DNA of 40,806 nt from Oscillospiraceae bacterium (GCA_015066365.1 SVON01000015.1:1-40806), one strand, 5' to 3'; shown: positions 15,595 to 24,702, counted from the stretch's first letter. The notes: generated by a model not told the origin, from the letters alone. A program made the numbers and translations.

Positions 15595-16368
15595 TCACTG
15601 GAAAGCGGTATAACCTAAATCGGAGAGTGTTACGTTTATGCCTGCCCCTTCTAAGAGTTCTTTTGCGCACGCAAGAGTTGACAATACATCATTAACAAAA
15701 AGACTTTTCGTAATATCATAATGGGACGCCGAAATCAGTCCCGTAATATCTACATTGGACAGAGTGTCGTTCGATTTGCTAAAAATGGTTTTGTCTATAT
15801 TGGCGGAGGCACTATAGTTAGAGGAGTCTGTGAAAAAATAATACCAATTCACCTTTGATAAAGATGATTCCCCGTTAAGATAAATCAAGGTGAAGGAATC
15901 AATATTCTCACGCGAATAGGTATAAACATTTTCTTCCGTAACTCCTTCAAGTTCAGTATAACTGAAAATAATGTCGTTTTTATCCGTGTTATAGGAAATG
16001 TCATATACTACATAGTCGCCACTATATGCTTTTTTATAACCCTTCAAATCGCCGTTTTCTTTCAAGTATTTTTTCAAAGTGTCAAGTTTACTTAATTCAT
16101 CTTCAACTATAGTGGGGTTCTTGTTTGCATTAAGAGGAGCAGTATTTGATTTGTTAAAAAGTGCGCCATCAAGAACAATCGTGTCTAGTAAAAAAAGTAG
16201 TCCTAAAAAAGCAAAAATACAAAGGAAAACAATAAGAACAATATTCAAGGGCGATCTTTTTTTATTGATAATAGTAGCGGAAACGTTATTTTCCGGAATA
16301 GCCGTTCCACAGCTGGCACAAAACCGAGCGTTTTCCGCTACTTCCTGTCCACAGTTTTTGCAAAACAT
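15595..16368 (-). CDS. Zinc-ribbon membrane protein with long extracytoplasmic domain
   Basis: A 257-residue protein. The N-terminal zinc ribbon (MFCKNCGQEVAENARFCASC, residues 1-20) is followed by a short basic stretch, a membrane helix at about 40-65 (LNIVLIVFLCIFAFLGLLFL) and an outside domain of about 190 residues rich in Asn, Ser, Asp and Tyr. The gene is clearly more AT-rich than the neighbouring lepA, consistent with acquisition. GGGAG precedes the ATG. I cannot assign the outer domain. Confidence 0.87.
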   Translation of the reverse strand: MFCKNCGQEVAENARFCASCGTAIPENNVSATIINKKRSPLNIVLIVFLCIFAFLGLLFLLDTIVLDGALFNKSNTAPLNANKNPTIVEDELSKLDTLKKYLKENGDLKGYKKAYSGDYVVYDISYNTDKNDIIFSYTELEGVTEENVYTYSRENIDSFTLIYLNGESSLSKVNWYYFFTDSSNYSASANIDKTIFSKSNDTLSNVDITGLISASHYDITKSLFVNDVLSTLACAKELLEGAGINVTLSDLGYTAFQ

Positions 16369-16398
16369 AAAGAGCTCTCCCTTTTGAAAGATAGTTCA

Positions 16399-18207
16399 TC
16401 ATTCATCGTCCAGCTTCAGCACCGCCATAAAGGCCTCCTGGGGCACCTCGACGCTGCCCAGCTGGCGCATCCGCTTCTTACCCTCTTTCTGCTTCTCCAG
16501 CAGCTTCTTCTTACGGGTGATGTCGCCGCCGTAGCACTTGGCCAGCACGTCCTTGCGCATGGCGCGCACCGTCTCGCGGGCGATGACCTTGCCGCCGATG
16601 GCGGCCTGCACCGGCACCTCAAACAACTGGCGGGGGATGTTGTCCTTCAGCTTTTCGCACATCTTGCGGGCCCGGGTATAGGCGTTGCCGGCAAACAGGA
16701 TAAAGGACAGCGCGTCCACGATCTCGCCGTTGAGCAGGATGTCCAGCTTGACCAACTCGCTCTTGACGTACCCTTTCAGCTCATAGTCAAAGCTGGCGTA
16801 GCCCTTGGTGCGGGATTTCAGCGCGTCAAAGAAATCGTAGATGATCTCATTGAGCGGCAGCTCGTAGTGGATGTCCACTCGGGTGGGGTCCAGGTACTTC
16901 ATATCCTTAAACACGCCCCGGCGCTCCTGACACAGCTCCATAATGTTGCCCACGTAGTCGTTGGGGGCGTAGATATGGGCGTCGGCGATGGGCTCCTCCG
17001 CCATCTTGATGGTGGTGGGGTCCGGGTAGTTGGTGGGGTTATCCACCATCACCACGGTGTCGTCCGTCAGGGTGATGCGGTAGATGACGCTGGGGGCGGT
17101 GGTGATCAGATCCAGATTATACTCCCGCTCCAGGCGCTCCTGGATGATCTCCATGTGCAGCAGACCCAAAAACCCGCACCGGAAGCCGAAGCCCAGCGCC
17201 ACCGAGGTTTCCGGCTCAAAGGTGAGGGCGGCGTCGTTTAATTGCAGGCGCTCCAGCGCCTCCCGCAGGTCTTGGTAGTGGGCGCCGTCCGCCGGGAACA
17301 CGCCGCAATACACCATAGGGTTGGCCTTACGGTAGCCAGGCAGGGGCGCGGCGGCGGGCTTGTTTGCCAGGGTGATGGTGTCGCCCACCTGGGCGTCCCC
17401 CACCGTCTTGATGGAGGCGGCCAGATAGCCCACCTGACCGGCGCGCAGCTCCTTAGCCGGCTCCAGCCGACCGGGGCGCATCACGCCCACCTCCACCACG
17501 TCAAAGGTGGCGCCGCTGGCCATCATCTTGACGGTGTCGCCGGCCTTGACCACGCCGTCCATCACGCGGAAATACACGATGACGCCGCGGTAACTATCGT
17601 AGTAACTGTCAAAGATCAGCGCCTGCAACGGCTTATTGTCGTCCCCCTCCGGCGGGGGCAGTTTGACAATGGCTTCCAGCACCTCCTCGATGCCGATGCC
17701 TGCCTTGGCGGAGATGTGGGGGGCTTCGGAGGCGTCAATGCCGATGATGTCCTCCACCTCGGTGGCCACCCGGTCAGGGTCGGCGGCGGGCAGGTCGATC
17801 TTGTTGATCACCGGCAATATCTCCAGGTCGTGCTCCAGCGCCAGATAGGTGTTGGCCAGGGTCTGGGCCTCCACGCCCTGACTGGCATCCACCACCAGCA
17901 GAGCCCCCTCACAGGCGGCCAGAGAACGGCTCACCTCGTAGTTAAAGTCCACGTGACCGGGGGTGTCGATGAGGTTGAGGGTGTATTCCTCGCCGTCCTT
18001 GGCCTTGTATTGCAGGGTGACGGCGTGGGCCTTGATGGTGATGCCCCGCTCCCGCTCCAGATCCATGCTGTCCAGGAGCTGTTCTTCCATATCCCGCAGA
18101 GCCACGGTGTTGGTCATCTCCAGCAGACGGTCTGCCAGGGTGGACTTGCCGTGGTCGATGTGGGCGATGATGCAGAAATTGCGTATATGCTGTTTGATGT
18201 CAGCCAT
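16399..18207 (-). CDS. lepA: Elongation factor 4 (LepA)
   Basis: LepA/EF4 is a translational GTPase acting on ribosomes during initiation or stalled elongation. The protein is 602 aa, the standard length. The G domain starts with the P-loop region [17 protein letters not shown] at about 14-30, with DTPGHVDF and NKIDLP following. The unique C-terminal domain contains [18 protein letters not shown] and ends [19 protein letters not shown], diagnostic for LepA. GAGGTG precedes the ATG. It stands alone on the minus strand. Confidence 0.98.
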   Translation of the reverse strand: MADIKQHIRNFCIIAHIDHGKSTLADRLLEMTNTVALRDMEEQLLDSMDLERERGITIKAHAVTLQYKAKDGEEYTLNLIDTPGHVDFNYEVSRSLAACEGALLVVDASQGVEAQTLANTYLALEHDLEILPVINKIDLPAADPDRVATEVEDIIGIDASEAPHISAKAGIGIEEVLEAIVKLPPPEGDDNKPLQALIFDSYYDSYRGVIVYFRVMDGVVKAGDTVKMMASGATFDVVEVGVMRPGRLEPAKELRAGQVGYLAASIKTVGDAQVGDTITLANKPAAAPLPGYRKANPMVYCGVFPADGAHYQDLREALERLQLNDAALTFEPETSVALGFGFRCGFLGLLHMEIIQERLEREYNLDLITTAPSVIYRITLTDDTVVMVDNPTNYPDPTTIKMAEEPIADAHIYAPNDYVGNIMELCQERRGVFKDMKYLDPTRVDIHYELPLNEIIYDFFDALKSRTKGYASFDYELKGYVKSELVKLDILLNGEIVDALSFILFAGNAYTRARKMCEKLKDNIPRQLFEVPVQAAIGGKVIARETVRAMRKDVLAKCYGGDITRKKKLLEKQKEGKKRMRQLGSVEVPQEAFMAVLKLDDE

Positions 18208-18380
18208 AGGTTGGCACCTCTTTCAGAAAAAATGAGGAAGGAGAAAGGAGTAATGAAACCCACCTTCTTACGATAAATCAAGTCATTATACCATTTTTTC
18301 TTCCCTTTGACAAGCAAAACCATTGAAAACCCGATAAGATAATGGTAAAATGAGGGAAATAAACAGTTGAATAGGGCGTA

Positions 18381-18640
18381 GCCTCCCTCACCGAGGGAGG
18401 GGGCATTTGCCAATGGCAAATGCCGGAGGGAGTTGGAGTAACGTTATACGGTGCTTCGTCGACATTTTTTGCTTTCGCAAAAAAGGAGCACCAAGCGAAG
18501 GAGAAAAGAACAACTCCCCCAGTCACGGCTTACGCCGTGCCAGCCTCTCGCTGCGGCTCGGTCCACTCGCGGTTCTGACAGTCCACTGGACTGTCATTCA
18601 TTGCCGCTCGTGTCGCTTCGCTACCCGCGAGAGGGGGCCT
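18381..18640. repeat. Long (about 260 bp) family 1 repeat upstream of prmA
   Basis: The left arm starts GCCTCCCTCACCGAGGGAGG, then the CATTTGCCAATGGCAAATG hairpin and GGAGGGAGTTG. The centre includes a TTTTTTGC/GCAAAAAA hairpin. The right side starts CAACTCCCCCAGTC and continues with several hairpins, including a CAGTCCACTGGACTG palindrome, to GAGGGGGCC. It fills most of the lepA-prmA gap (18208-18669). It lies just before the prmA ribosome binding site, so it is probably transcribed with prmA. Confidence 0.75.
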
Positions 18641-18669
18641 TGTTCTATTCTACAAAGGAGGATAACTTA

Positions 18670-19590
18670 ATGGATTGGACCGAAGTATGCATTAAGGTGC
18701 CCGCCACCACCGTGGACGAGGCGGCGGCGATTGCCAATATGGTGGTGCCCTACGGCATCTACATCGAGGATTACAGCGACCTGGAGCAGGGGGCCCGGGA
18801 GATTGCCCGCATCGATCTCATTGATGAGGATCTGCTGGCGAAGGAGCGGGACACTGCCCTCATCCACCTGTACGTCTCTCCCGAGGACAACCCCGCCGAG
18901 GCGGTGGCCTTTCTGCGGGAGCGGTACACCGCCGTGGGTATCTGCCACGAGGTGGTGAGCCAACAGGTGAACGAAGAGGACTGGGCCAACAACTGGAAAA
19001 AGTATTTCAATCCCCTGCCGGTGGGCGAGAAACTTCTCATCTGCCCCTCTTGGGAGACGGCGGAGAACCCGGAGAACCGCGCCATTCTGTCCATCGACCC
19101 GGGTATGGCCTTTGGCACCGGCGGTCACGATACCACCCGGCTGGTGCTGGAGACCCTGGAGCAGCATATCACCCCCGGCTGTGATTTTCTGGACATTGGG
19201 TGCGGCAGCGGCATTCTGTCCATCGCCGCCTGCCTGCTGGGGGCGGGGTCTGCTCTGGGCATCGACATCGACGCTCTGGCGGTCAAGACCGCCATCGAGA
19301 ACGGCGCGCTGAACGGTCTCGCCGCCCCTAAGTATGAAATTCGCTTGGGTGATCTGGCAAAGGATGTGTCCGGAAAATACCCGGTCATCGCCGCCAACAT
19401 CGTGGCGGATGCCATCATTCTCCTCTCCCCCGCCGTGCCTAACCTGCTGGCCGAGGACGGCGTGTACATCGTGTCCGGCATCATCGACACAAGAGAGCAG
19501 GACGTGCTGTCCGCCCTGGCCGAGTGCGGTTTTACCGTGGCAGAGCGCCACGAACACGGCGGCTGGCTGTGCTTGGTGTGTAAAAAATGA
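18670..19590 (+). CDS. prmA: Ribosomal protein L11 methyltransferase
   Basis: PrmA methylates ribosomal protein L11 with S-adenosylmethionine. The protein is 306 aa from the ATG preceded by AAAGGAGG. The N-terminal substrate domain contains WANNWKKYFNPLPVGEKLLI; the methyltransferase domain has PGMAFGTGGHDTTRL, then motif I FLDIGCGSGILSIAA around 176-190 and the NIVADAI catalytic region. Its stop overlaps the next gene by 4 bp (ATGA). Confidence 0.96.
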   Translation: MDWTEVCIKVPATTVDEAAAIANMVVPYGIYIEDYSDLEQGAREIARIDLIDEDLLAKERDTALIHLYVSPEDNPAEAVAFLRERYTAVGICHEVVSQQVNEEDWANNWKKYFNPLPVGEKLLICPSWETAENPENRAILSIDPGMAFGTGGHDTTRLVLETLEQHITPGCDFLDIGCGSGILSIAACLLGAGSALGIDIDALAVKTAIENGALNGLAAPKYEIRLGDLAKDVSGKYPVIAANIVADAIILLSPAVPNLLAEDGVYIVSGIIDTREQDVLSALAECGFTVAERHEHGGWLCLVCKK

Positions 19591-19868
19591 AACAACAAGA
19601 ATTAGAACGTCTGGCGGTGCGGGTGCTTCAGCACTTGGCCGCATTGCCGGACGGCACCGAATTGTCCACCTATGAAGCGGTAAAGCAGGTCGACGGCACC
19701 GCCGCGCAAGACCTGGAATTTGAAGATTGGTTTACGCTGAACGAACTTGTTTGGGTAAAAGCTGGTATGTTCGGGTTGAAATTGGATGATTCCAAGTACG
19801 CTGACGCGGCCGTTGGTCTATTCCATCATATCCCTTATGTGGTGACCCATAAAAAACCTTCCCCTTGA
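19587..19868 (+). CDS. Hypothetical protein coupled to prmA (93 aa)
   Basis: I do not recognise this family. It begins MKQQELERLAVRVLQHLAAL and continues with acidic segments (QDLEFEDWFTLNELVWVKAG) and a hydrophobic C-terminal portion (VGLFHHIPYVVTHKKPSP). The coupling ATGA with prmA and the position before rsmE support a real gene. The last codons run into a short repeat-like piece (CCTTCCCCTTGAGGGAGC), so the C-terminus may be secondarily changed. Confidence 0.7.
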   Translation: MKQQELERLAVRVLQHLAALPDGTELSTYEAVKQVDGTAAQDLEFEDWFTLNELVWVKAGMFGLKLDDSKYADAAVGLFHHIPYVVTHKKPSP

Positions 19869-19904
19869 GGGAGCTTAACCCTATCCAACCTAGGAGGTGT
19901 TTTT

Positions 19905-20633
19905 ATGCCCCGATTTTTTATTGACGATACCCCGGCTGTCGGAGCCTCTGTCACCATAGACGGTGCCGATGCCCGCCACATCGCCGGAGCCCTGCGGATG
20001 ACCCCTGGCGAAAGCCTCACCCTCTGCGACGGCAAAGGGATGGATTTCGCCTGCACCATCACCGGGGTGGAGCGGGAGACGGTCACCCTGTCGGTGGATG
20101 CCGCCATCCCCACCACCGCCGAGCCGACCCTGGCGGTGACCCTGTATATGGGTCTGCCCAAGGGGGATAAGATGGAGATGATTATCCAAAAATGCGTGGA
20201 GCTGGGGGTCACCGCCATCGTGCCGGTGGCTACGTCCCGGTGCATCGTCAAGCTGGACGGCAAAGACGCCGCCAAAAAGCAGACCCGCTGGCAGAAGATC
20301 GCAAACGAGGCCGCCGGTCAGTCCGGGCGGGGCATTCTGCCGGTGGTGGAGACCCCGATTTCTTGGAAACAAGCCCTGTCCAGGTTTGAACGCGAAAACA
20401 CCCTGCTCTGTTACGAGGGCGGCGGTGCCCCCATCGGGCAGTTGGTGTCCCCGGCGGATACCGCTGTCAGTCTGGTGGTGGGCCCCGAGGGGGGCTTTGA
20501 CATAGCCGAGGTGGAGGCGGTGACCGCTGTGGGCGGGCGCATCGCCACCCTGGGTCCCCGCATCCTGCGGTGTGAGACCGCCCCCTTAGCCGCCCTCGCC
20601 GTGTTGATGGAAAAAAGCGGCAATATGGCGTGA
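19905..20633 (+). CDS. rsmE: 16S rRNA m3U1498 methyltransferase
   Basis: RsmE methylates N3 of U1498 of 16S rRNA. The protein is 242 aa with an N-terminal PUA-like domain (MPRFFIDDTP; DARHIAGALRMTPGESLTLCDGKG is split around residues 25-48) and a SPOUT knot at the C-terminus: LVVGPEGGFDIAEVEA, then TLGPRILRCETAPLAAL, both diagnostic. TAGGAGG precedes the ATG. It follows prmA as in many Firmicutes. Confidence 0.96.
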   Translation: MPRFFIDDTPAVGASVTIDGADARHIAGALRMTPGESLTLCDGKGMDFACTITGVERETVTLSVDAAIPTTAEPTLAVTLYMGLPKGDKMEMIIQKCVELGVTAIVPVATSRCIVKLDGKDAAKKQTRWQKIANEAAGQSGRGILPVVETPISWKQALSRFERENTLLCYEGGGAPIGQLVSPADTAVSLVVGPEGGFDIAEVEAVTAVGGRIATLGPRILRCETAPLAALAVLMEKSGNMA

Positions 20634-20670
20634 TTTCTATACCCCACGTATAAATTGCATAGAATTATAC

Positions 20671-20710
20671 AAAAAACAAGGCGGCACCCCCCGGGAACGC
20701 CTTGTTTTTT
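20671..20710. terminator. Bidirectional terminator between rsmE and gpr
   Basis: AAAAAACAAGGCG and CGCCTTGTTTTTT form a 13-bp perfect stem around a CCCCCCGGG-containing loop. It separates convergent genes. Confidence 0.92.
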
Positions 20711-20715
20711 CGCGT

Positions 20716-21576
20716 TTATAGCCCCCTTGCCACCTCCACCAGATCCACGGGGGAATAGGCCGGTTGCAGGGCGGCGTTGATGGTCAGCGCCAACAGCCGT
20801 GCCGCCCGGGAGATCATCAGGTCGACCTCGCGGGGGGTCACCATCATGGGCGGGTCGGCGGGGGCGGCGTCGTGTCCGGTCATCTCGGACACCAGCGTGG
20901 CGGCGTCCACCACCGTGGGCACCCCCAGACCGATCACCGGCACCCCCAGCACCTGCCGGTTCAGAGGGCTGCGGTTGTTGCCCACCCCGCTGCCGGGAGA
21001 GATGCCGGTGTCGCACAGCTGCACCGTGCAGCCTAAGCGGGCGGTGCTGCGGGCTGCCAATGCGTCCACCACCACCACCGCCCCGGGATGGATCTCCCGG
21101 CACACCCCCCGGGTCAGCTCGCTGCTCTCGGTGCCGGTCTGCCCCAGCACCCCCGGCGCCACCACCGCCACGGGGCGCAGGTCGGTGAGCCCCGCCGACC
21201 GGGCAAACTCGCCCCGGATGTGGCGGGTGGCCAGCACCATATCCGCCACCGCCGGTCCCAGGGCATCCGGGGTGACGGTGCGGTTGCCCAGCCCCACCAC
21301 CAGCACCGTCCCCTCCGGGGGCAGCAGAGCCCCCAGCTCCTGCCCCAGCGCCTGGGCGTAGGCAGCCAGATGGTGCTCGTCGTCGGTGAGCCGGGGCAGG
21401 GCGGCGGTGATGTACCGCCCCTTGGGCTTGCCCAGCGCCTCCGCCCCCTCAGGGGTCAAAATCCGCATACGGGTGATGGTCAGATCGCCGGTTTTCACCG
21501 TTTCGGTGGTCACGTCCCGGGGGTCCGGCCCGCGCTCAGACACCGCCTCTATGGCTAAATCGGTGCGAAAATTCAT
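20716..21576 (-). CDS. gpr: Germination protease Gpr
   Basis: Gpr is an aspartate-type protease that degrades small acid-soluble spore proteins during germination, made as a zymogen in the forespore. The protein is 286 aa, slightly shorter than the Bacillus enzyme. Visible family features are MNFRTDLAIEAVSE, VVGLGNRTVTPDALGP and the VVDALAARSTARLG region followed by CDTGISPGSGVGNNR. The start at 21576 is preceded by AAAGGAGG. Its presence shows that the organism, or a recent ancestor, forms endospores. It would be expected under a forespore sigma factor. Confidence 0.95.
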   Translation of the reverse strand: MNFRTDLAIEAVSERGPDPRDVTTETVKTGDLTITRMRILTPEGAEALGKPKGRYITAALPRLTDDEHHLAAYAQALGQELGALLPPEGTVLVVGLGNRTVTPDALGPAVADMVLATRHIRGEFARSAGLTDLRPVAVVAPGVLGQTGTESSELTRGVCREIHPGAVVVVDALAARSTARLGCTVQLCDTGISPGSGVGNNRSPLNRQVLGVPVIGLGVPTVVDAATLVSEMTGHDAAPADPPMMVTPREVDLMISRAARLLALTINAALQPAYSPVDLVEVARGL

Positions 21577-21657
21577 ATAAAACGACCTCCTTTTGGGGTT
21601 ATTTTGCCCCGAAAACTGGTAAAAACCTGAAAAAATCAAGGTTTGTGAAAATTTTTG

Positions 21658-21686
21658 TTGCATTTTTCGAATAAAGGTGCTAATAT
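21658..21686 (+). promoter_or_regulatory. rpsT promoter
   Basis: TTGCAT (21658-21663), 17 bp, TAATAT (21681-21686), 42 bp before the rpsT start. Confidence 0.6.
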
Positions 21687-21727
21687 ATTCTGTGCGTGAT
21701 TACTATAAATTGATAGGAGGTGCAACC

Positions 21728-21979
21728 ATGCCCAACATTAAATCCGCTAAGAAGCGTGTCAAGGTCATCGCTGTGAAGACCGCCCGTAACAAGGCGAACC
21801 GCACCGCTCTGAAGACTGAGATCAAGAAGGCCAACGCCGCCATCGAGTCCGGTGAGAACACCGTCGAGGCCGTCCGCGCCGCTCAGAAGAAGATTGACCA
21901 GGCTGTTGCTAAGGGTCTGCTGCACAAGAACACTGCGGCCCGTAAGAAGTCTGCCCTCGCTAAGAAGGCCAACGGCTAA
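21728..21979 (+). CDS. rpsT: Ribosomal protein bS20
   Basis: An 83-residue, very basic S20 of the 30S subunit, beginning MPNIKSAKKRVKVIAVKTAR. Internal KKIDQAVAKGLLHKNTAARK is the family signature. TAGGAGG precedes ATG 21728; the reading frame extends upstream but without a plausible start. It is divergent from gpr, as is usual in Firmicutes. Confidence 0.97.
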   Translation: MPNIKSAKKRVKVIAVKTARNKANRTALKTEIKKANAAIESGENTVEAVRAAQKKIDQAVAKGLLHKNTAARKKSALAKKANG

Positions 21980-21994
21980 TCAACGTCACGAAAG

Positions 21995-22027
21995 AAAAGG
22001 GTCTGCCCAACCGGGCAGACTCTTTTT
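21995..22027 (+). terminator. Terminator of rpsT
   Basis: GTCTGCCC and GGGCAGAC stem with A/T extensions and a T5 run. Confidence 0.9.
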
Positions 22028-22103
22028 CGTTACGGGGGTTTTTGCGGGTGCGCCGGAGCGCCTGCCCTGCAACAAAAACCCGGCAATATTCCGCAAAAAC
22101 CAG

Positions 22104-22132
22104 TTGATTTTTCGTTTTTGATATAGTATAAT
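22104..22132 (+). promoter_or_regulatory. SRP RNA promoter
   Basis: TTGATT (22104-22109), 17 bp, perfect TATAAT (22127-22132). The predicted start is around 22139-22141. Confidence 0.85.
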
Positions 22133-22152
22133 TATTAGGATAACTGAAAAGA

Positions 22153-22304
22153 GCCGTACCCTTTGGGGCATACGGGCAGGCGGGTCCTGTGCGACGGTGC
22201 GCTGTGAACCATGTCAGGCGGGGAACCGAGCAGCATTAAGCGGTCGATGTCCGTGTGCCGCAGTCAACCCGCTTGTTCGTATGCCCGAGAGAGTACGGTT
22301 TTTC
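22153..22304 (+). ncRNA. ffs: Signal recognition particle RNA (small bacterial type)
   Basis: The conserved domain IV lies in the middle: ACCATGTCAGG ... GGAA ... GAGCAGCATTAAG, the binding site for Ffh. The 5' part GCCGTAC and GGGCATACGGGCAGGCGGG pairs with the 3' part CCCGCTTGTTCGTATGCCC and GTACGG to give a single long rod. About 150 nt, longer than E. coli 4.5S but without an evident Alu domain, which Bacillus scRNA has. A T-rich stretch (22299-22309) ends it. dnaX starts only 44 bp further on. Confidence 0.88.
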
Positions 22305-22347
22305 TTTTTCGTCAAGAGAAGAAAAGCGAAAGAAAGGAGATGAGCGT

Positions 22348-23955
22348 GTGTATCAGGCTCTATACCGCAAATGGCGTCCCCAGACCTTTTCCGACGTGAG
22401 CGGTCAGGAGACGGTGACCACCGCCCTCAAAAACGAACTAAAGACCGGTCGTCTGTCCCACGCCTATCTGTTCACCGGTTGCCGCGGCACCGGCAAGACC
22501 ACCTGTGCCAAGATTTTGGCCAAGGCGGTAAACTGCCTGCATCCGGTGGACGGCGACCCCTGCAACGAGTGTGAGATCTGCCGGGGCATCAACGCCGGCT
22601 CCGTTCTGGACGTGACCGAGATCGACGCCGCCTCCAACAACGGCGTGGACTCCATCCGTGAGCTGCGGGACGAGGTGGCCTATACCCCCGTCTCCGGTCG
22701 CTACCGCGTCTACATCATCGACGAGGTGCATATGCTCTCCGCCGGTGCGTTTAACGCCCTGCTCAAGACCTTAGAGGAGCCTCCGGCCCACGTGATCTTC
22801 GTGCTGGCCACCACCGAGGTTCATAAATTGCCCGCCACCATCCTGTCCCGGTGCCAGCGGTTTGATTTTGGGCGCATCCGCCCGGAGGAGATCGCGGCCC
22901 GTATCCGCTACGTAGCGGCAGAGGAGGGGCTCACCGTCACCGACGAGGCCGCCCTGCTGTTGGCCCGGATGGCGGACGGCGCCCTGCGCGACGCCCTATC
23001 CCTGCTGGATCAGTGCGCCTCGGTGGCCAAGGAGATCGACCGGGAGACGGTGGCTTCGGTCACCGGTATGGCCGGTCAGGAGACCCTGGCCGCCCTCACC
23101 GACTGCGTGGCCCGTCAGGATGCCCCGGCGGCGTTGGTGGCGGTGGACGAGCTATATCGCTCCGCCAAGGATATGGAGCGCCTGTGCGCCGAGTGGGTGG
23201 GGTATCTGCGCAATCTGATGATCCTGCACAGTATGCCCGACCCCGGCGCGTTGGTCATCGTCTCCCCCGAGGAGCTGGCCCGGATGCGTCAGCAGGCCTC
23301 CGGCCTGGGGTTGGCCACCATCCTGCATATGATGGAGGTGCTCCAAGGAGCGCTGGACCGTCTGCGGGGCGGCGTATCCCGCCGGGTGGAGATGGAGATG
23401 GCGGTCATCCGCCTGTGCGACCCCCGTTTGGACGACTCAAAGGCGGCGCTGTTGCACCGCCTGGATAACCTGGAGGTGGCGGTCAAGGCCGGTGTGCCCA
23501 CCGCCCCCACCCCGGCACAGCCGGTAGCCCCTGCCGTGACCGCCCCGGCGGCACAGCCGGAGCCTATCCCGGCCCCGGCCGGTGAGCCGGAGCCCATCCC
23601 GACCCCGGAGGCTCCGCCCCCCCTGCCGGAGGGCGAGGTGCCCTTTGCCCCCTGGGTGCAGGTGCTGGAGCACCTGAGCACCGCCAACCCGCCCCTGTGG
23701 GCGTTTTTGCAGGAGACCACCGCGTTGCAGAACGGCGAGAGCCTGATTCTGTGCATCAGCAGCCCCCTGCTCATCGAGGTGCTGAAAGAAGGCGGCAACA
23801 AGCAGTCGCTGGTGGAGGCCATTCAGACGGTGACCGGACGCACTTATTCTATGAAACTGCGCCGGTCCCAGAAGGTGCAAAAGGCGGAGATCGACCCTCT
23901 GTCCCAGCTGCTCACCGCCGGTCGTGACGCCGGCGTGGGTGTCAACGAGAATTAA
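22348..23955 (+). CDS. dnaX: DNA polymerase III subunit gamma/tau
   Basis: DnaX is the clamp-loader ATPase of the replisome. The protein is 535 aa from GTG 22348 (YQALYRKWRPQTFSDVSGQE follows), chosen because AAGGAGA lies seven bases upstream. AAA+ features: Walker A GCRGTGKTT at 44-52, a zinc module with CNECEIC, Walker B YIIDEVHML, and the arginine-finger SRC. A Pro/Ala/Glu-rich linker lies at about 385-430, followed by a C-terminal tau-like domain. The long open frame continues upstream into the SRP RNA gene and is not coding there. Confidence 0.96.
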   Translation: MYQALYRKWRPQTFSDVSGQETVTTALKNELKTGRLSHAYLFTGCRGTGKTTCAKILAKAVNCLHPVDGDPCNECEICRGINAGSVLDVTEIDAASNNGVDSIRELRDEVAYTPVSGRYRVYIIDEVHMLSAGAFNALLKTLEEPPAHVIFVLATTEVHKLPATILSRCQRFDFGRIRPEEIAARIRYVAAEEGLTVTDEAALLLARMADGALRDALSLLDQCASVAKEIDRETVASVTGMAGQETLAALTDCVARQDAPAALVAVDELYRSAKDMERLCAEWVGYLRNLMILHSMPDPGALVIVSPEELARMRQQASGLGLATILHMMEVLQGALDRLRGGVSRRVEMEMAVIRLCDPRLDDSKAALLHRLDNLEVAVKAGVPTAPTPAQPVAPAVTAPAAQPEPIPAPAGEPEPIPTPEAPPPLPEGEVPFAPWVQVLEHLSTANPPLWAFLQETTALQNGESLILCISSPLLIEVLKEGGNKQSLVEAIQTVTGRTYSMKLRRSQKVQKAEIDPLSQLLTAGRDAGVGVNEN

Positions 23956-24021
23956 GCAATCGGTTGGGGCGCGTGGATGTCCCCCATTAATCGATCATCC
24001 CACAATATTGGAGGAATTCGT

Positions 24022-24369
24022 ATGAAAGCAAACATTCCAAAGGGCATGGGTGGCGGCCCTGGCAATATGCAGGCCATGCTGCGCCAGGCTCAGAAAATGC
24101 AGGAGGATGCCCAGCGGGTCCAGGCCGAGCTGGAGCAGACCCGGTACGACGCCTCTGCCGGCGGCGGTGCGGTCAAGGCCGCCGTGGACGGCAAGCACCA
24201 TCTGGTGGAGCTGACCATCAACCCGGACGTGGTGGATCCCGAGGACGCCGAGATGCTGGCGGATCTGGTGATGGCCGCGGTCAACGAGGCGGTGCGCGCC
24301 GCCGAGAAGGATGCCGAGCAGAAGATGGGCGCCGTCACCGGCGGTATGAGCCTGCCGGGGTTGTTCTGA
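24022..24369 (+). CDS. ybaB: YbaB/EbfC nucleoid-associated protein
   Basis: A 115-residue DNA-binding protein of the YbaB/EbfC family, forming tweezer-like dimers. The family pattern is seen in GNMQAMLRQAQKMQEDAQRV and VEGKG-equivalent GGGAVKAAVDGKHHLVELTI. I use ATG 24022, preceded by TTGGAGGAA, rather than the upstream frame. It sits in the widespread dnaX-ybaB-recR order, 66 bp after dnaX, but with an unusual 333-bp gap before recR. Confidence 0.94.
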   Translation: MKANIPKGMGGGPGNMQAMLRQAQKMQEDAQRVQAELEQTRYDASAGGGAVKAAVDGKHHLVELTINPDVVDPEDAEMLADLVMAAVNEAVRAAEKDAEQKMGAVTGGMSLPGLF

Positions 24370-24702
24370 TAAGGGGACACGGGTAATCCGAACCTGCCTC
24401 AATGTACACACTTGGCAGCAGCGTCGGGAGAATGGCGTGTCAGCGACATTCTCAAGGGGGAGGCACCACGACGAACGATACGCGTCAACGAACCGCCGCC
24501 CCGATTTCGGTGCTTTTCACCCAAATTGAGCAAAAACCCTCGAACTCTCCTCGTTTTGAGGTCGGAGATGTTAAAAAGAGCGGGTTTTTGCTCATCCAAG
24601 GCACAAAACGCAACGAATACCGTATGTATTCGTGAGTATTTTAATGAAGGAGGAGCGGAAATCCGCCTTTTAAAAACAGGGGTGGATTATTCGTGTCACC
24701 TT
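24370..24702 (+). other. Unusual 333-bp gap between ybaB and recR with several hairpins
   Basis: In most genomes recR follows ybaB closely. Here the gap contains the hairpins GAGAATG/CATTCTC (24428-24453), ACGAATAC/GTATTCGT near 24611-24633, and GCGGA/TCCGC with a short T run near 24656-24672. An AAGGAGGAG sequence overlaps the last one. The open frame through the gap gives no family resemblance and was not called. It may hold a leader RNA or small RNA; I could not match it to tmRNA, 6S RNA or a riboswitch. Confidence 0.45.

Noticed and set aside
22255-22347. Upstream extension of the dnaX frame
   Set aside because: It overlaps the 3' half of the SRP RNA; the GTG at 22348 has the proper ribosome binding site and gives a normal DnaX N-terminus.
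24412-24702. Long upstream extension of the recR frame
   Set aside because: The sequence before MSYSILPLQ has no resemblance to RecR, and the length from 24703 matches the family.
24370-24702. tmRNA or 6S RNA next to smpB and recR
   Set aside because: I found neither the tRNA-like ends and tag reading frame of tmRNA nor a clear 6S bubble structure; no confident assignment is possible.
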